In this document: positions 55,284 to 64,000 of the stretch, one piece after another
Position numbering within the stretch: the first letter of the stretch is position 1
Layout: each line of letters begins with the position of its first letter
Notes under the pieces: model-generated
Database searches by the model: none
The model's input: the letters and a program-made list of their open reading frames with translations, nothing else
What the model was told of the DNA's origin: nothing
Made by a program: the position numbers and the translations under genes
Assembly (NCBI RefSeq): GCF_003858655.1
Contig: NZ_RQXV01000001.1
Coordinates: 434,001-498,000 of the forward strand
Source of the DNA: Amphritea balenae
GTDB taxonomy: Bacteria; Pseudomonadota; Gammaproteobacteria; Pseudomonadales; Balneatricaceae
Length of the DNA stretch: 64,000 nucleotides
Reading direction: 5' to 3'

Positions 55284-55331
55284 GAGTCGGTTAAAGTACT
55301 CTTTATGAGATAACCGGCTCTTCCTTTTTTT
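55284..55331 (+). terminator. Terminator between gcvT and lipA
   Basis: GAGTCGGTTA pairs with TAACCGGCTC (9 of 10) and a T-rich tail follows. A smaller hairpin (agagacca/tggtctct, about 55243-55267) precedes it. lipA is therefore either separately transcribed or read by partial read-through. Confidence 0.7.
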
Positions 55332-55362
55332 ACTGGCTATTAATGATTTGGAGGTGGCCCTT

Positions 55363-56331
55363 ATGGAGATGATTCCATTAAAAGAGCTGAAAGGTGAATC
55401 TAAAATGTCCCGTCTGCGGGAAAAACCAGACCCAACCCGTGAGCGCTTGCGTAAGCCGGAATGGATCCGCATCGATTCACGCTCCAATGCCAATGTGAAA
55501 AAAGTAAAAAAACAGCTGCGTGATCTTAAATTACACACTGTTTGTGAAGAAGCATCCTGCCCTAATCTGGCGGAATGCTTTAGCCACAAAACAGCCACTC
55601 TGATGATTATGGGTGCGATCTGTACACGTCGTTGTCCGTTTTGCGATGTGGCGCATGGTCGCCCGATGGGGCTGGATCAGGACGAGCCTAAAAACGTAGC
55701 CAGCACCATTAGTAAACTTGGTCTGCGCTATGTAGTGATTACTTCGGTTGACCGTGACGACCTGAAAGACGGCGGCGCCAGCCACTTCGCCGAGTGTGTA
55801 AAAGAAGCTCGTGCTGTGAATGACGAACTTAAAGTAGAAATACTGGTTCCGGATTTTCGTGGTCGTATGGATATCGCGCTTGAAAATCTTTCAAAGCATG
55901 TGCCCGACGTACTAAACCACAATATGGAAACAGTCCCTGATCTGTATAAAAAAGTACGTCCCGGTGCTGACTATCACTGGTCCCTGAATTTGTTGTACCA
56001 GTTTAAACGCCTGCATCCAGAAGTGGATACTAAGTCAGGACTGATGGTGGGACTGGGCGAAACAAAACAACAGATTATTAAGGTTATGCAGGACCTACGG
56101 GCCAATGAGGTGGATATGATCACCATCGGCCAATACCTGCAACCGACTAAATATCATCTTGCGGTAGAGCGTTATGTCACCCCGGAAGAGTTTAAAGAGT
56201 ATGAAGAGATCGGCTATGAGCTGGGCTTCAAAAATGTTGCCAGTGGTCCGATGGTACGGTCTTCGTATCATGCAGATTTACAAGCCAAAAGCGCTGATAG
56301 TAAAACAGCTGTAGTACAGCACGCAGGATAA
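55363..56331 (+). CDS. lipA: Lipoyl synthase
   Basis: This radical-SAM lipoyl synthase of about 322 residues has auxiliary cluster cysteines in [12 protein letters not shown], the radical-SAM cluster motif CTRRCPFCD, and a C-terminal RSSYHAD with the cluster-ligating Ser. It inserts two sulfurs into octanoyl groups on GcvH and 2-oxoacid dehydrogenases. ATG 55363 sits behind GGAGG (8-nt spacer); a TTG at 55348 overlaps that site. No lipB is nearby. Placement beside gcvT suggests a copy dedicated to GcvH lipoylation. Confidence 0.96.
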   Translation: MEMIPLKELKGESKMSRLREKPDPTRERLRKPEWIRIDSRSNANVKKVKKQLRDLKLHTVCEEASCPNLAECFSHKTATLMIMGAICTRRCPFCDVAHGRPMGLDQDEPKNVASTISKLGLRYVVITSVDRDDLKDGGASHFAECVKEARAVNDELKVEILVPDFRGRMDIALENLSKHVPDVLNHNMETVPDLYKKVRPGADYHWSLNLLYQFKRLHPEVDTKSGLMVGLGETKQQIIKVMQDLRANEVDMITIGQYLQPTKYHLAVERYVTPEEFKEYEEIGYELGFKNVASGPMVRSSYHADLQAKSADSKTAVVQHAG

Positions 56332-56387
56332 GAGAAACTGATTAACAGGCCGGTCCATGACCGGCAGCAAAGGAAAGGATCTGACAA

Positions 56388-57332
56388 ATGTCTGTCTACA
56401 CGCCGGTAACCCAAGAACAACTTGAAACTTATTTGCAGCAGTATTCTGTTGGCGAACTGGTCAGTTTCCAGGGCATTGAAGCCGGCGTAGAAAATACTAA
56501 TTACTTTGTCACTACCAGCGCAGGTGAATACGTTCTGACTCTGGTGGAGTCGGTTTCGACCGACCAGCTACCTTTCATTCTTAACTTTATCGAGCAATTG
56601 TCACTGAACGGTATAGCCTGTGCCAGCCCGGTTCATCTCAATGACAGTCACTTGTTTGGTGAACTGAATCAGCGGCCAGCAGTACTGATGTCACGTTTGT
56701 CAGGCAGCCCTGTCAAACAACCCGATGACCAACAAGCCAGTGTCATAGGCCTGACACTGGCACGTATGCACCAACTCGCGTCACAGCAGCCGGCCGATCA
56801 GTTTATCCATATTCATCAGTGGTGTGCTGAGTTAGGCGGTCTGTTAATGCCGCACATTACGGATTCCGAAAAGCAGTTGTTGCAACACAACCTGATGGAG
56901 ACCGGGCTTATCCAGTGGGCAGCACTGCCTACCGGCCCGATTCATGCGGATCTGTTCCCTGATAATGCGATGTTTGAAGGTGACAAGCTTTGCGGCCTGA
57001 TCGATTTCTATCATGCCTGCTCCGCCCCTTTCCTTTATGACCTTTGTGTGACACTAAACGCCTGGTGCTACGACGAAGCAACACAGCAATATGACTTTAA
57101 TAAAGCCTTGCTGATTCTTGATAGCTATCAGAGTGTTCGTCCGCTGAATGCACAAGAGCAAAAGAGCTTTAGTGCCATGCTACAAGTCGCTGCGATGCGA
57201 TTCTGGCTATCGCGACTCAGAGATATCCACTTCCCTAAAGACGGCGAAGTGGTGACCCGTAAAGACCCACAAGGAAAGATGCAACTTCTTGAGTTACTGG
57301 GCGAGAGTCAGAGCCTTCAGCTAGCTAGTTAA
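56388..57332 (+). CDS. thrB: Homoserine kinase, ThrB type II (APH fold)
   Basis: This 314-residue aminoglycoside-phosphotransferase-fold kinase is of the ThrB group. It starts MSVYTPVTQEQLETYL, has an ATP-loop GIEAGVENTNYFV, and has the catalytic/metal motifs GPIHADLFPDNAMF and GLIDFYHACSAPFLYDL. It phosphorylates homoserine in threonine synthesis. It follows lipA after 56 bp, probably cotranscribed; the link to glycine metabolism may be through threonine-glycine interconversion (inference). The 3' end carries a tandem duplication over the stop codon. Confidence 0.9.
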   Translation: MSVYTPVTQEQLETYLQQYSVGELVSFQGIEAGVENTNYFVTTSAGEYVLTLVESVSTDQLPFILNFIEQLSLNGIACASPVHLNDSHLFGELNQRPAVLMSRLSGSPVKQPDDQQASVIGLTLARMHQLASQQPADQFIHIHQWCAELGGLLMPHITDSEKQLLQHNLMETGLIQWAALPTGPIHADLFPDNAMFEGDKLCGLIDFYHACSAPFLYDLCVTLNAWCYDEATQQYDFNKALLILDSYQSVRPLNAQEQKSFSAMLQVAAMRFWLSRLRDIHFPKDGEVVTRKDPQGKMQLLELLGESQSLQLAS

Positions 57333-57398
57333 AGAGCCTTCAGCTTGCAAGTTAGAACCCTCCACCAGATATATTAAAGCCTTCAGCTCATTAGCGAA
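57310..57398. repeat. Tandem duplication across the thrB stop codon
   Basis: A 23-bp unit beginning agagccttcagct occurs at 57310-57332, which contains the last thrB codons and stop, and again at 57333-57355 with four changes. A third shorter copy (aaagccttcagct...) begins at about 57376. It appears to be a slippage-type duplication. Confidence 0.7.
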
Positions 57399-57510
57399 GG
57401 AGACCAGGGTATATAAAAGCCCTCTTTTTGGCATTACAAATGCCTTACAAAACGAGTTAAACAGTACTCCACTGGACCCAAAGAACGGTTTAATTACCAG
57501 AAGCACTATC

Positions 57511-57550
57511 GCTAATAATGCGGAAGCCTTAAGGCGCCCGCATTATTAGC
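57511..57550. terminator. Hairpin between thrB and the autotransporter gene
   Basis: A perfect 13-bp stem gctaataatgcgg / ccgcattattagc encloses a 14-nt loop. No T-run follows on either strand, so its termination role is uncertain. The rest of 57399-57692 shows no gene and should contain the autotransporter promoter. Confidence 0.55.
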
Positions 57551-57692
57551 AGCCCCCTTGCATACTTCAGCCTATTTTTTTTAACCTCTGCTACAGGTAG
57601 AGGCATGTTCCCAATATGACATATTCATTTGTCACCCCCCTCCCATCAAGTGGTAACATCGATTACTAGTAGTTATTCGGAGGGCCTAACCG

Positions 57693-60600
57693 TTGAAATT
57701 AAAAATGTTGTACGCCGCGATGTTTGCCACAGCAATGCCTGCGCTTATGCTGTCGCCTTTAGCCTCGGCAGATATCAGCGTCGAAGGTAGCTCAGTAGGC
57801 AATAATCTTACCGTTTCCAGCGGCAACACCGCAACGAACATCAGAGTAACCGGTACTACTGCTCAAAGTATTCAGATCGATGCTGGCGCTACAGCCGATA
57901 ATGATAATGCCAGTTCCAATTATGCCATCGTCCTGGATGGCAATCTCGATAGTTTAACCAATAACGGTACCATTACCGCGACACCAGTTGGTGACCCGGA
58001 TATGCAGGGGGCCATCGATATGGATGGCGATTTTCTGCTGGATAGTTTTATTAATAGCGGCAGTGTTATCGGTGACCCGACCGCCGATGGACTAGATGCC
58101 ATTTCCATCGAAGGTACTGTAAGCACTTTCACCAATACAGATACCGGCCAGCTGATCGGTGGCGATGATGGAGTCCGGATTGATGGTGGTACCTATACAG
58201 GACATGTCGGCACACTGTCCAACGCAGGCTTAATTAAAGGCAAGGATGATGATGGTATCCAGATCGATGATGCTACAGTAAACAATTTGAACAATAGCGG
58301 TTTAATTGTCAGTGAAGTCGATAACGGGATAGAAATAGATGCCAGCTCTATTCTATCCCTGAATAATAGCGGAGCGATTACTGCCGAAGACGACGGCCTT
58401 AACCTAGACAATGCTGCAAGTATTGACACTCTTAACAACAGTGGCCAAATCACTGCCTTAAATGGCGATGGTATCGACCTTATTGATGGCAGCATCTTAA
58501 GCACCATAACTAATAACAATATTATTATTGGTGGGGATGTAGGTATTGAGATTTCCGATAGCTCTATAGCACTACTCACCAACAGCGGCATTATCACCGG
58601 TCAGGGTGATGACGCTATAAATCTTGATTCCTCGACTATACATACTTTGAACAACCTCGGAACCATTGATGGCGAAGTCGACACGGGTTTAGATATTATC
58701 GATAGTACTATCACGACCCTGAATAACAGCGGTACCATCACCGGCATCACTGACGGCATCTATCTCGATAACAGTACTATCTCCAGCCTGACTAACAGTG
58801 ACAGCATCACAGCCAGCGGTAGCGGCGACGGTATCGATCTGACCAACGGTACAACTATCACCAGCCTGAATAACACCGGTACTATTTCCGGTACAGATAA
58901 TGGCCTTGAGTTATCCGATACCGGAACACTTATCGGCCTCCTGAACAATACCCAAACCATCAGCGGCGGCGATAGCGGCCTTGATATCAGAGCAGACGCG
59001 GCCATTAACAGCCTCGATAACAGCGGAACCATCATCGGCCTGGATGATGATGGTCTGCGTATAGATGCTTCCACCATCACCTTACTCGATAACAGCGGTA
59101 CTATTGAAGGCGCAGGAGCTTCAGGTTTTGACACTTCAGGTATCTACGCTTCCGATTCAACCATAACCACACTTATTAACAGTAGTATGAACAGTATCCG
59201 GGGCACCGATCATGGTATCTACCTGGACACTGGTACTATCAACGATCTGACTAATACCGGCCTGATTTATGGTGGCGACAGCCCATCAACAACATCAGAT
59301 GATACCGACTCAGGTATCACTGTTACCGGGGCAGGCAGTCTGATCAGCAGCCTAACCAACAGTGGCATAATCTCTGGCTATGATGGGGATGCTGATAGCG
59401 ATGCAAGTAACGATGGTAGCGGTATTATCATTGATTCCGGTGGCGTAATAACCACTCTGGATAACAGCGGCACTATCATCGGTGATGATTATGCCATTTA
59501 TGTGTCATCAGGCACTCTGACTACCTTGAATAACAGCGGTATTCTCAACGGCGATATTGATCTGGATAGCAGTACAACAAACCTTAATATCATCGGTGAT
59601 AACGCACGTATTATTGGTTCAACTATCGGTACCGATACGACAGTCAATATCAACGGTAATTTTTCCACAGAAGGCAGTTTTGATATTCTAACAATGAATA
59701 TCGACGCCAATGGCGACCTCAGTCTTAATCATGATATCGCTGGCAACCTAACTAACAATGGCGCACTGCAAATATCTCCGAATAGCATAAACACGATAAA
59801 TATAGACGGCAGCCTGACTCAAAACAGTGGTGCCACAATGTTTGTCGATTATGATCAAAACCTCTCTCCGGGTAACGAAGGTACAAATAGCGATCTACTG
59901 GTTATTACCGGAAGTGCCGATATTTCCGGCACAGTTCGCTTTATTTCAAAGGATATGATCGATGCTGCCAGCACCAACCCGATCCGCATAATAGATACCT
60001 CTGGCGGCGCTACGTTTATCGGTACAATAGATGGCATCAAGGGTAACTTTGAAGAGCTCAGTGCTGCAGGCCATGCCGGCTCTCTGGGTTTTGCTGGCTT
60101 TGCAACCGATCCAAACCCCGTTGCGGTGAACGCTTCAGACAGTATCGCCTTAAATAACAGCGCTCTATTTCTTTCCGGTAGCTGCGGCTTCAGCAGTAAT
60201 AACGAAGCAGAAGGTCGCAGTGCAGGAACCTACCGCCACAGCCATAGCGACTGCCTGACCCCTTCACGAAACCTGCTTAGTTATACCGACGGAAATCCAG
60301 CCTGGGGACGCATAATTTTGTCTCAAGGCAGTCAACAAAGCGAACCAGGTATCAGCGGTTACGACTTCAACACTATAGGTCTGATCGCAGGCCGCTCCAG
60401 AATTCTGGATGAACACTGGTCTGAAGGTTTCTCTATCGGACTAATCAATAGCAAGGCGGAAAAACACAGTTGGGGAACAGATCAGGCAGACAGTATCTAT
60501 GTCGGTTGGCAACGTGACTATCTTGAAGAAGATCGATTCTATAATTTCTCTTTGGCTATAGGTTACAACCAGTTTGACCTTGAACGTAGAGTGTCTATCG

Positions 60601-61130
60601 ATGGAGTTCCTGTCACAAGTAGCGCCAGACCCCATGCATGGACCTTGGCTGCCAAAGCGACTATTGGCGAGGAGTGGCAAACAGAAAAAGATACCTATGC
60701 CAGACCTAGCGCATCTCTAAGCTGGTCCCGGATGCAGAAAAGCGCCTATCAGGAAACAGGTGCTGGCGACTTCAGTCTGAAACTCGATGAAGAAACGCTC
60801 GATGAGCTTAGAGCTGATGTTGCTGTCGAAGTATCTATGGATCAGCGTGCCGATGAGAACTCTGAACAGATTGACTCGACCCTGGCACTCAGTCTGGGAA
60901 TTTCAGCACGACTAAAAAAGGATGACCGTCGCTATAATGCCAGCTTCATCGGCTTTGGTGATGACTTCACCATTCAGGGAGATGATGAGAACCGTATATT
61001 AATGCGCTACGGGATTGGCTGGACCCGTCATTACAGCCCAACCAGTAATTTCTTTATTGGTCTGGATGGCGCGATGAACAATGATTACCATGAGCACCAG
61101 CTAAACGTGGGCTTCAGGCATGTATGGTAG
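57693..61130 (+). CDS. Type Va autotransporter with beta-helix repeat passenger
   Basis: This 1145-residue protein starts at TTG behind GGAGG (9-nt spacer). The signal peptide is about 1-26 (KLKMLYAAMF...LASA). The passenger (about 60-620) contains some 21 repeats of 22-35 residues built on LNNSGTI.G..DGI.ID.STI, which fits a right-handed beta-helix rich in Asp and Asn. A globular part and linker follow, then a C-terminal autotransporter barrel (about 860-1145) ending in the aromatic VGFRHVW. Two Cys (SGSCGF and HSDCLTP) sit just before the barrel, unusual for this class. A surface adhesin is likely; the ligand is unknown. Confidence 0.9.
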   Translation: MKLKMLYAAMFATAMPALMLSPLASADISVEGSSVGNNLTVSSGNTATNIRVTGTTAQSIQIDAGATADNDNASSNYAIVLDGNLDSLTNNGTITATPVGDPDMQGAIDMDGDFLLDSFINSGSVIGDPTADGLDAISIEGTVSTFTNTDTGQLIGGDDGVRIDGGTYTGHVGTLSNAGLIKGKDDDGIQIDDATVNNLNNSGLIVSEVDNGIEIDASSILSLNNSGAITAEDDGLNLDNAASIDTLNNSGQITALNGDGIDLIDGSILSTITNNNIIIGGDVGIEISDSSIALLTNSGIITGQGDDAINLDSSTIHTLNNLGTIDGEVDTGLDIIDSTITTLNNSGTITGITDGIYLDNSTISSLTNSDSITASGSGDGIDLTNGTTITSLNNTGTISGTDNGLELSDTGTLIGLLNNTQTISGGDSGLDIRADAAINSLDNSGTIIGLDDDGLRIDASTITLLDNSGTIEGAGASGFDTSGIYASDSTITTLINSSMNSIRGTDHGIYLDTGTINDLTNTGLIYGGDSPSTTSDDTDSGITVTGAGSLISSLTNSGIISGYDGDADSDASNDGSGIIIDSGGVITTLDNSGTIIGDDYAIYVSSGTLTTLNNSGILNGDIDLDSSTTNLNIIGDNARIIGSTIGTDTTVNINGNFSTEGSFDILTMNIDANGDLSLNHDIAGNLTNNGALQISPNSINTINIDGSLTQNSGATMFVDYDQNLSPGNEGTNSDLLVITGSADISGTVRFISKDMIDAASTNPIRIIDTSGGATFIGTIDGIKGNFEELSAAGHAGSLGFAGFATDPNPVAVNASDSIALNNSALFLSGSCGFSSNNEAEGRSAGTYRHSHSDCLTPSRNLLSYTDGNPAWGRIILSQGSQQSEPGISGYDFNTIGLIAGRSRILDEHWSEGFSIGLINSKAEKHSWGTDQADSIYVGWQRDYLEEDRFYNFSLAIGYNQFDLERRVSIDGVPVTSSARPHAWTLAAKATIGEEWQTEKDTYARPSASLSWSRMQKSAYQETGAGDFSLKLDEETLDELRADVAVEVSMDQRADENSEQIDSTLALSLGISARLKKDDRRYNASFIGFGDDFTIQGDDENRILMRYGIGWTRHYSPTSNFFIGLDGAMNNDYHEHQLNVGFRHVW

Positions 61131-61137
61131 CTAACAA

Positions 61138-62022
61138 TCAGGGCAGCTGCTGTACGGTATATCCACGTGCGGCAAGCTGTCGTAACAAACCGTCTTGCCC
61201 AACTAAATGCGCCGCTCCTACCAGCACCAGCTCTGTTTCCTTTTCGCTTTTGAGCATCTGCTTAATCTGAGGTAACCAAAGCAAATTTCTATCGACCAAC
61301 AAGCGATTATAGAGCGCAGGAAACTGTTGCTGCATATCGGTTACGACTAACCTTTCCAGGCTGGCCTTATCACCATCTCGCCAAGCTTGAATCAATTCCC
61401 CCATAAACTCAGTTGACTGATCCATTTCAGAAAAAGACTGCTTCAGGAACAACTCTTCGTTGCCCTCGCCCATTGTCGCCAGGTATGAGATCTGTTGATC
61501 TACCGATTCAAGCCCGCGCACAGGCTTTTTATCCCGCTTGGCCCGTTGATGAAAGTGCTGGTCGATACCCTGAGTATCAACCCCAATCGACTGTAATTCA
61601 GACATTGTCAGTGTCATCGCCACACCACCGGGCTTCATGAACGGTAACAGCATGGGGGGCAGATTAGCTTTCCGCCAACGCTCGGCTATCTCTTGATAGA
61701 GCTCATCAGATATAAACTGTCTCAGATTATTGTGTTCAGGGTAGATCAAAGACTGCTGTAAGCGATTCTGAATCACCGGATCCAATAACTGAGCCAGATC
61801 GGTTTCAAACACCAACAGATCAGATGCCTGATAAACATCCTGAAACTCGGCAGGCAACGGATAATCATCGGCCCTTAGCATATGAATGGTGCCTGCCAGA
61901 TAAAGCACACTGGAGCCCTGGCTTATTTGCCATACGGAGCTTGCCGCACTGACAAACTGAACCGTCCCCAGCACAGCAAATAAACACAGGAATACCACAG
62001 ATCTGATTGCTTTAGTTAGCAT
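61138..62022 (-). CDS. TraB/GumN-family protein
   Basis: This 294-residue protein has a signal peptide (about 1-26, ...FVSA-A). The TraB/GumN domain shows the N-terminal GTIHML and C-terminal VLVGAAHLVGQDGLL motifs, the two His-containing elements compared with haem/metal-binding Tiki-like proteases. Role in bacteria is poorly known; it is probably periplasmic. It converges on the autotransporter with 7 bp between the stops and lies 18 bp downstream of the sensor gene on the same strand, so it may be in its operon. Confidence 0.88.
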   Translation of the reverse strand: MLTKAIRSVVFLCLFAVLGTVQFVSAASSVWQISQGSSVLYLAGTIHMLRADDYPLPAEFQDVYQASDLLVFETDLAQLLDPVIQNRLQQSLIYPEHNNLRQFISDELYQEIAERWRKANLPPMLLPFMKPGGVAMTLTMSELQSIGVDTQGIDQHFHQRAKRDKKPVRGLESVDQQISYLATMGEGNEELFLKQSFSEMDQSTEFMGELIQAWRDGDKASLERLVVTDMQQQFPALYNRLLVDRNLLWLPQIKQMLKSEKETELVLVGAAHLVGQDGLLRQLAARGYTVQQLP

Positions 62023-62040
62023 ATTTTCTCGATTTATCGA

Positions 62041-64000
62041 TTAAGCAGAATAAGACCGCTGCATTATACAATGACCACCTGCCTGAATAGCGTCCTGCAA
62101 CGCCTCTTCAGCTTGTTCAATGATTAAGGGGCCAGAAACACCCCGCTCACAACTAACGCCAATACTGCACTTAAGTAAGGTTTTATCTTTACGGTTCAAC
62201 TCGATCAAAGACGATTGTAACCGCCTTGCAAGCAACATAGCGCGACTCAGGTCAGTATCCGGCAAGACAATAACAAACTGATCACCAGCCCATTGCCCTA
62301 CAACATCATCAAACTGCAATAAATTGAGAAATAGCGCCTCTAGTGAATCAGCCGTGCTACCTAGCCTATCGCTTGTCCTTTCATTCTCAATCTCCATCAC
62401 TATCACTGAAACAGGCCTATTCCCGGCGCATGAAACTACATTTTCCAGATAACTTAGAACTTTATCCGTTGAGTATACAAAGCCCTGTTCCAACACATAA
62501 TGGGAAAGTGGTTTATACCTGTGTTTAGAAAGCCAGGCGAAGTAAACCATTAACAACAACAACCCTAACACCAGCATCAGAATGGCAGGCCAAAGATAAG
62601 TGGCCACTTTAATAGTCTGAGGCTGATAGGCCATCCAACGGGCCGCAAAACGAAGATGATCTTCACTGCCAAGCCTAAGCAAAAGTCTATTCAGAATACC
62701 AGTGAGCAAGACATCTTCTTTACGCACTCCGATGGCCAGACTCCATTGCTCTATAAGTGGTCCCTGAATAATCAGATCGGTTAGATTCAGCTCTTTAAAA
62801 GTATAATTGAGCGTTGCGTAAGGCCCAAGCATTACATCCACCTCCCCCTGAGCCACCTGTTCAACGCCTTTTACTATATGCTCAAAAGAAACCAATTCAA
62901 GCTGAGGATAGTTCTGTACAAGATACGTAGCATAGGCATCACCTTTAAGCACTCCAACTCGAAACCCTTCTAGCTGTGAAAAGCCTTCAATCTTTGAAAA
63001 AACTCTCCGGGTTGCCAGTGACAATGACACATGACGATAAGGCGCAGTATATGAAAGATACTCTCTACGTTCAGCTGTATTAATTCCGGTAAATAAAACC
63101 CGGCAACGACCTAAACGGGAAGCATCAATACTCTCTTGCCAGCTTTCTGTTAAAACCAGTTTAAAAACTATGCCAGTCTGTTCTGACAAATACTGAACAT
63201 ATTCGGAATCAATTCCAATCAACTCATTATCTGCAATGCCTGAATAAGGTAGCCAGTCAGGATCTGCACAAAAAGTTACTTCAGTATTACTTTTTAAAAA
63301 GTCTCTTTCTGAACGAGTCAATAACAGCGGTAGTTTGTTCCACGCAGGCTGATAGATAAACTCACTTATATCGTAGTCAGGCAGATCCGGACTAAGCAAC
63401 TTGTAAATTGGGACCATAGCACTAAAACGCTCAGATGAGAGACTGCCAAACTCAATACCATCGACATAAGCCAGCTCCTTAAGACTCTGCCCTTCAAAAA
63501 AGAGCGCTTCCAATGAGCGATTCTGGGTGTTGTAATTTGAATAGATCAGATTAGCGGTGGCCTGGATATTATTGAACGCATATTGCCACCCTTTGATACT
63601 GGCCCGACGAAAACGTTCCACCAATTCAGGTTTCTGCTCAAGCAGCAGATTAGATGTAAACAGTATATCGCTATACATCTCGAAGCCTTTCGTTCCCGGA
63701 TGAATAATATTGTAGCCAATCCCTTGCTTAATCATCTGGTAGGGCTCATTCGAAATATAAGCACCCATCGCATCCGTATTACGATCGATTAGATCCTGCA
63801 GATTGAAGCTGTGATCCTGATGTAAATATTCACCGGGCTTTATTCCAGCCTGCAGCATCATCGCCATTACTTCAGCATTTTGTTCCGCATCTGAGGTAAT
63901 CATAATCCGCTTGTCTCGCAGATCTTTAACGTGGCTTATGCCGGAATCATCCCGGGTCAATAGCATTAAAGGTGAACGCTGAAATGCAGCAAACAACGCG
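62041..64000 (-). CDS. Two-SBP-domain sensor with degenerate GGDEF, 5'-truncated by window edge
   Basis: The frame runs off the window end; the TTG at 63996 is internal. Visible domains are an NMT1/THI5-like substrate-binding domain (SPLMLLTRDDSGISHVKDLRD onward, about 1-230), a bacterial SBP_3 domain (about 240-460, VTFCADPDWLPYSGI start), one TM helix (about 472-495), and a cytoplasmic GGDEF-like domain (about 510-651). The signature reads WAGDQF instead of GGDEF and the domain is short, so cyclase activity is doubtful. It is probably a periplasmic-ligand receptor that outputs through protein contact or c-di-GMP binding. Confidence 0.85.
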   Translation of the reverse strand, partial: ALFAAFQRSPLMLLTRDDSGISHVKDLRDKRIMITSDAEQNAEVMAMMLQAGIKPGEYLHQDHSFNLQDLIDRNTDAMGAYISNEPYQMIKQGIGYNIIHPGTKGFEMYSDILFTSNLLLEQKPELVERFRRASIKGWQYAFNNIQATANLIYSNYNTQNRSLEALFFEGQSLKELAYVDGIEFGSLSSERFSAMVPIYKLLSPDLPDYDISEFIYQPAWNKLPLLLTRSERDFLKSNTEVTFCADPDWLPYSGIADNELIGIDSEYVQYLSEQTGIVFKLVLTESWQESIDASRLGRCRVLFTGINTAERREYLSYTAPYRHVSLSLATRRVFSKIEGFSQLEGFRVGVLKGDAYATYLVQNYPQLELVSFEHIVKGVEQVAQGEVDVMLGPYATLNYTFKELNLTDLIIQGPLIEQWSLAIGVRKEDVLLTGILNRLLLRLGSEDHLRFAARWMAYQPQTIKVATYLWPAILMLVLGLLLLMVYFAWLSKHRYKPLSHYVLEQGFVYSTDKVLSYLENVVSCAGNRPVSVIVMEIENERTSDRLGSTADSLEALFLNLLQFDDVVGQWAGDQFVIVLPDTDLSRAMLLARRLQSSLIELNRKDKTLLKCSIGVSCERGVSGPLIIEQAEEALQDAIQAGGHCIMQRSYSA

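Noticed and set aside
1-64000. tRNA/rRNA genes, CRISPR arrays, prophage or integron features
   Set aside because: No cloverleaf-like sequences, rRNA cores, regularly spaced direct repeats with unique spacers, integrases or phage structural genes were seen.

Overview
The window looks like chromosomal DNA of a free-living, probably marine, gammaproteobacterium of the Oceanospirillales type (Amphritea/Neptunomonas/Neptuniibacter-like). The taxon is an inference from the gene set and moderate GC content; no rRNA or tRNA gene is present to anchor it. Coding density is high. Most genes are recognisable housekeeping, transport, redox and regulatory families. I see no prophage, CRISPR array or intact IS.

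Layout. 0-9 kb: 5'-truncated PIN-PhoH ATPase, a small IS5-type MITE, yidD, an SLC5-type membrane protein lacking the usual histidine kinase, mscS, radD, and a LysR/MFS pair. 9-15 kb: peroxiredoxin + SUKH protein, then TetR divergent from an RND adaptor/pump pair with a palindromic operator between them. 15-22.3 kb: minus-strand [NiFe]-hydrogenase maturation run hypF-hypC-hypD-hypE-hypX. HypX makes CO for the active site under air, so an O2-exposed hydrogenase should be encoded elsewhere. hypF lacks a normal start codon for its N-terminal domain. 22.7-24.7 kb: azlCD with a MarR-GNAT regulator. 24.8-30.9 kb: small membrane protein, an MBL-fold protein with a damaged metal motif, PilZ, ChaN, a second MITE abutting the chaN stop, parvulin, LysR/LysE.

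30.9-36 kb: NosR-like Fe-S/FMN membrane protein, LysR, flavodoxin-like protein, cytochrome b561 + YceI. 36-44 kb: thioesterase, LOG protein, two cold-shock proteins, DUF2058, methyltransferase, FMN reductase, DMT and alpha/beta hydrolase. The sparse stretch 41.25-44.4 kb holds three candidate small RNAs, two of them paralogous.

44.4-57.3 kb is a glycine/serine catabolic locus: minus-strand sdaA-glyA-gcvH-gcvP, and plus-strand XRE-cupin regulator, AGCS Na+/amino-acid symporter, gcvT, lipA and a thrB-like kinase. Near-identical palindromes, consensus rTTTCyTwTwGGAAAy, lie upstream of sdaA, the regulator and the symporter. They suggest a local regulon controlled by the XRE-cupin protein; I found no glycine riboswitch. 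57.7-64 kb: autotransporter with about 21 beta-helix-like repeats, a TraB/GumN protein, and a truncated two-SBP sensor with a degenerate GGDEF domain.
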